From an uncultured Alphaproteobacteria bacterium (GTDB taxonomy: Bacteria; Pseudomonadota; Alphaproteobacteria; UBA3830), in assembly GCA_905233775.1 (NCBI GenBank), contig CAJOEB010000065.1:1-5829 (forward strand): a stretch of DNA of 5,829 nt, in the 5' to 3' direction. A model generated the notes under the pieces. The model was not told where the DNA came from. It saw nothing but the letters and a program-made list of their open reading frames with translations, and did not search any database. This document shows positions 5,026-5,829 of the stretch, piece by piece. The number at the start of each line of letters is the position of its first letter. Position 1 is the first letter of the stretch. The translations under genes and the position numbers were made by a program.

Positions 5026-5829
5026 TCAAATTAATTTTGTTTTATTCTCTGCTGGAAATATTACCTCTTCTTTTCCTGTTTCCGCATCCAATAAAACTGT
5101 TTCGCCAAACTGTTTACCTAAATCTTTAAATTCTTCGTCTATTTCTTCATTTGTTCCCTGTTGCCGATGTGCCATTAACTTTTTTAACTCGTCGTATTTT
5201 TCTACTATCGGTTTTACTCCCATTCCAGTCTTGGCGTCGTACAATTCGTGATTATTTCCACACCTGTTTGCTATTCGCCGCATATTTGTTTGAAGTCCTC
5301 TGTACATCATATACTGCGTAAACTCTCTCGTTCCGTCAAATACTCCCTTATTCATTCCCAAATCATAATCTTCTTCGTGTAACACCACAAAGAACGGAAA
5401 ACGTCTGTAACTTTGATTTTTATCTTCTGCTTTTTCTACCCTTCCGTCTCGCTTATATTCCCCTGATAACGCGTCCAAGAACTCTTTCCACGTTTCTATT
5501 CCATTTACTATATTTATCTCGTTATTTAAGCGTATTGAGCCATATTTTATATTCTGTTGAATATTTGGCGGATATGGATCAAACACGTTAAAAACGTTTT
5601 CTCTTCCGTCTAATTTCGTCAGCAATGTACTTGCTCGGCAATCATTCCATATTAACACCGGCTGTCCGTCATATCCTTCAAAATTCGTTCCATTCGCTCC
5701 TACTTCAAAGAATATTTCATCGTCCTTTAATACGCCTTGACGGTCTACCAGTGCTTTTGCCAACGCTCGACTTATCAATCCTTTTCCTATTCCTCCCGAA
5801 CCTTCAATGTAAAAATTTATTCTACGTTC
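5026..5829 (-). CDS. rep: Plasmid replication protein Rep, C-terminal part (superfamily-3 helicase domain)
   Basis: This is the continuation of the gene whose start lies at 706; the part 5731-5829 duplicates 1-99. In order from the window end it shows NFYIEGSGGIGKGLISRALA (Walker A; family members usually have this GKG form), then GYDGQPVLIWND (Walker B; Asp265 in the repaired protein), then NVFNVFDPYPPN and SIRLNNEINIVNG (motif C region, ending in the sensor-like Asn). A variable C-terminal tail follows, rich in Glu and Lys, and the gene stops at TGA 5028-5026. The HUH nickase plus SF3 helicase arrangement matches Rep proteins of Bacillota plasmids related in architecture to CRESS-DNA virus Reps. 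Such a protein nicks the origin and unwinds the plasmid for rolling-circle replication in the cytoplasm. The helicase part is uninterrupted here; the only defect is the frameshift near the N-terminus. The small HTH gene follows after 43 bp. Confidence 0.9.
   Translation of the reverse strand, partial: ERRINFYIEGSGGIGKGLISRALAKALVDRQGVLKDDEIFFEVGANGTNFEGYDGQPVLIWNDCRASTLLTKLDGRENVFNVFDPYPPNIQQNIKYGSIRLNNEINIVNGIETWKEFLDALSGEYKRDGRVEKAEDKNQSYRRFPFFVVLHEEDYDLGMNKGVFDGTREFTQYMMYRGLQTNMRRIANRCGNNHELYDAKTGMGVKPIVEKYDELKKLMAHRQQGTNEEIDEEFKDLGKQFGETVLLDAETGKEEVIFPAENKTKLI
5731..5829. repeat. Terminal direct repeat, right copy (circularisation overlap)
   Basis: This stretch is identical to 1-99. It contains the Walker A region of rep. 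Collapsing it gives a 5730-bp circle in which the rep frame is continuous across the join. Confidence 0.9.

Overview
The first 99 bases (1-99) are repeated exactly as the last 99 (5731-5829). The window is therefore best read as a complete circular element of 5730 bp, cut open inside its replication gene, with an assembly overlap left at the ends. The pattern is that of a small AT-rich plasmid from a Gram-positive-type (Bacillota-like) host. It has strong AGGAGG ribosome binding sites, a replication protein of the HUH nickase plus superfamily-3 helicase type common on such plasmids, and no relaxase, capsid or integrase gene. Host and genus cannot be fixed from the sequence.

Replication half (minus strand, 5829 to 4656 and 706 to 1 across the join). 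The rep gene runs from an ATG at 706 through position 1/5730 to a TGA at 5026, about 469 residues once a single-base frameshift near 610-613 is allowed for. It is followed after 43 bp by a small helix-turn-helix/coiled-coil gene (4982 to 4656), which carries an in-frame TAA at codon 16. Upstream of rep, 719-902 holds eight direct copies of TACCA, a promoter embedded among them and a perfect 10-bp GC-rich hairpin; this looks like the double-strand origin. A second, branched structure lies at 989-1078.

Cargo half (plus strand, 1387-4410). Six 10-bp repeats (ATTTCTCYYR) precede an intact 502-residue protein with an AlbA_2 (Schlafen-like) domain, a GHKL-like ATPase domain and a C-terminal winged helix. 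Behind it are remnants that look like a Type III-like restriction-modification locus. First comes a short piece resembling the start of a Mod methyltransferase (3056-3175). It runs directly into the C-terminal third of a Res-like restriction subunit (about 3150-4410), whose PD-(D/E)xK motif carries Asn in place of the first Asp. The convergent gap 4411-4655 contains four consecutive short inverted repeats.

Overall picture: a miniature rolling-circle-type plasmid that carries a fragment of a chromosomal-style defence locus. Only the AlbA_2/ATPase gene is intact. The replication gene, its neighbour and the restriction genes all show disabling-looking changes, so the copy may be decaying, helper-dependent, recoded, or affected by sequence errors.
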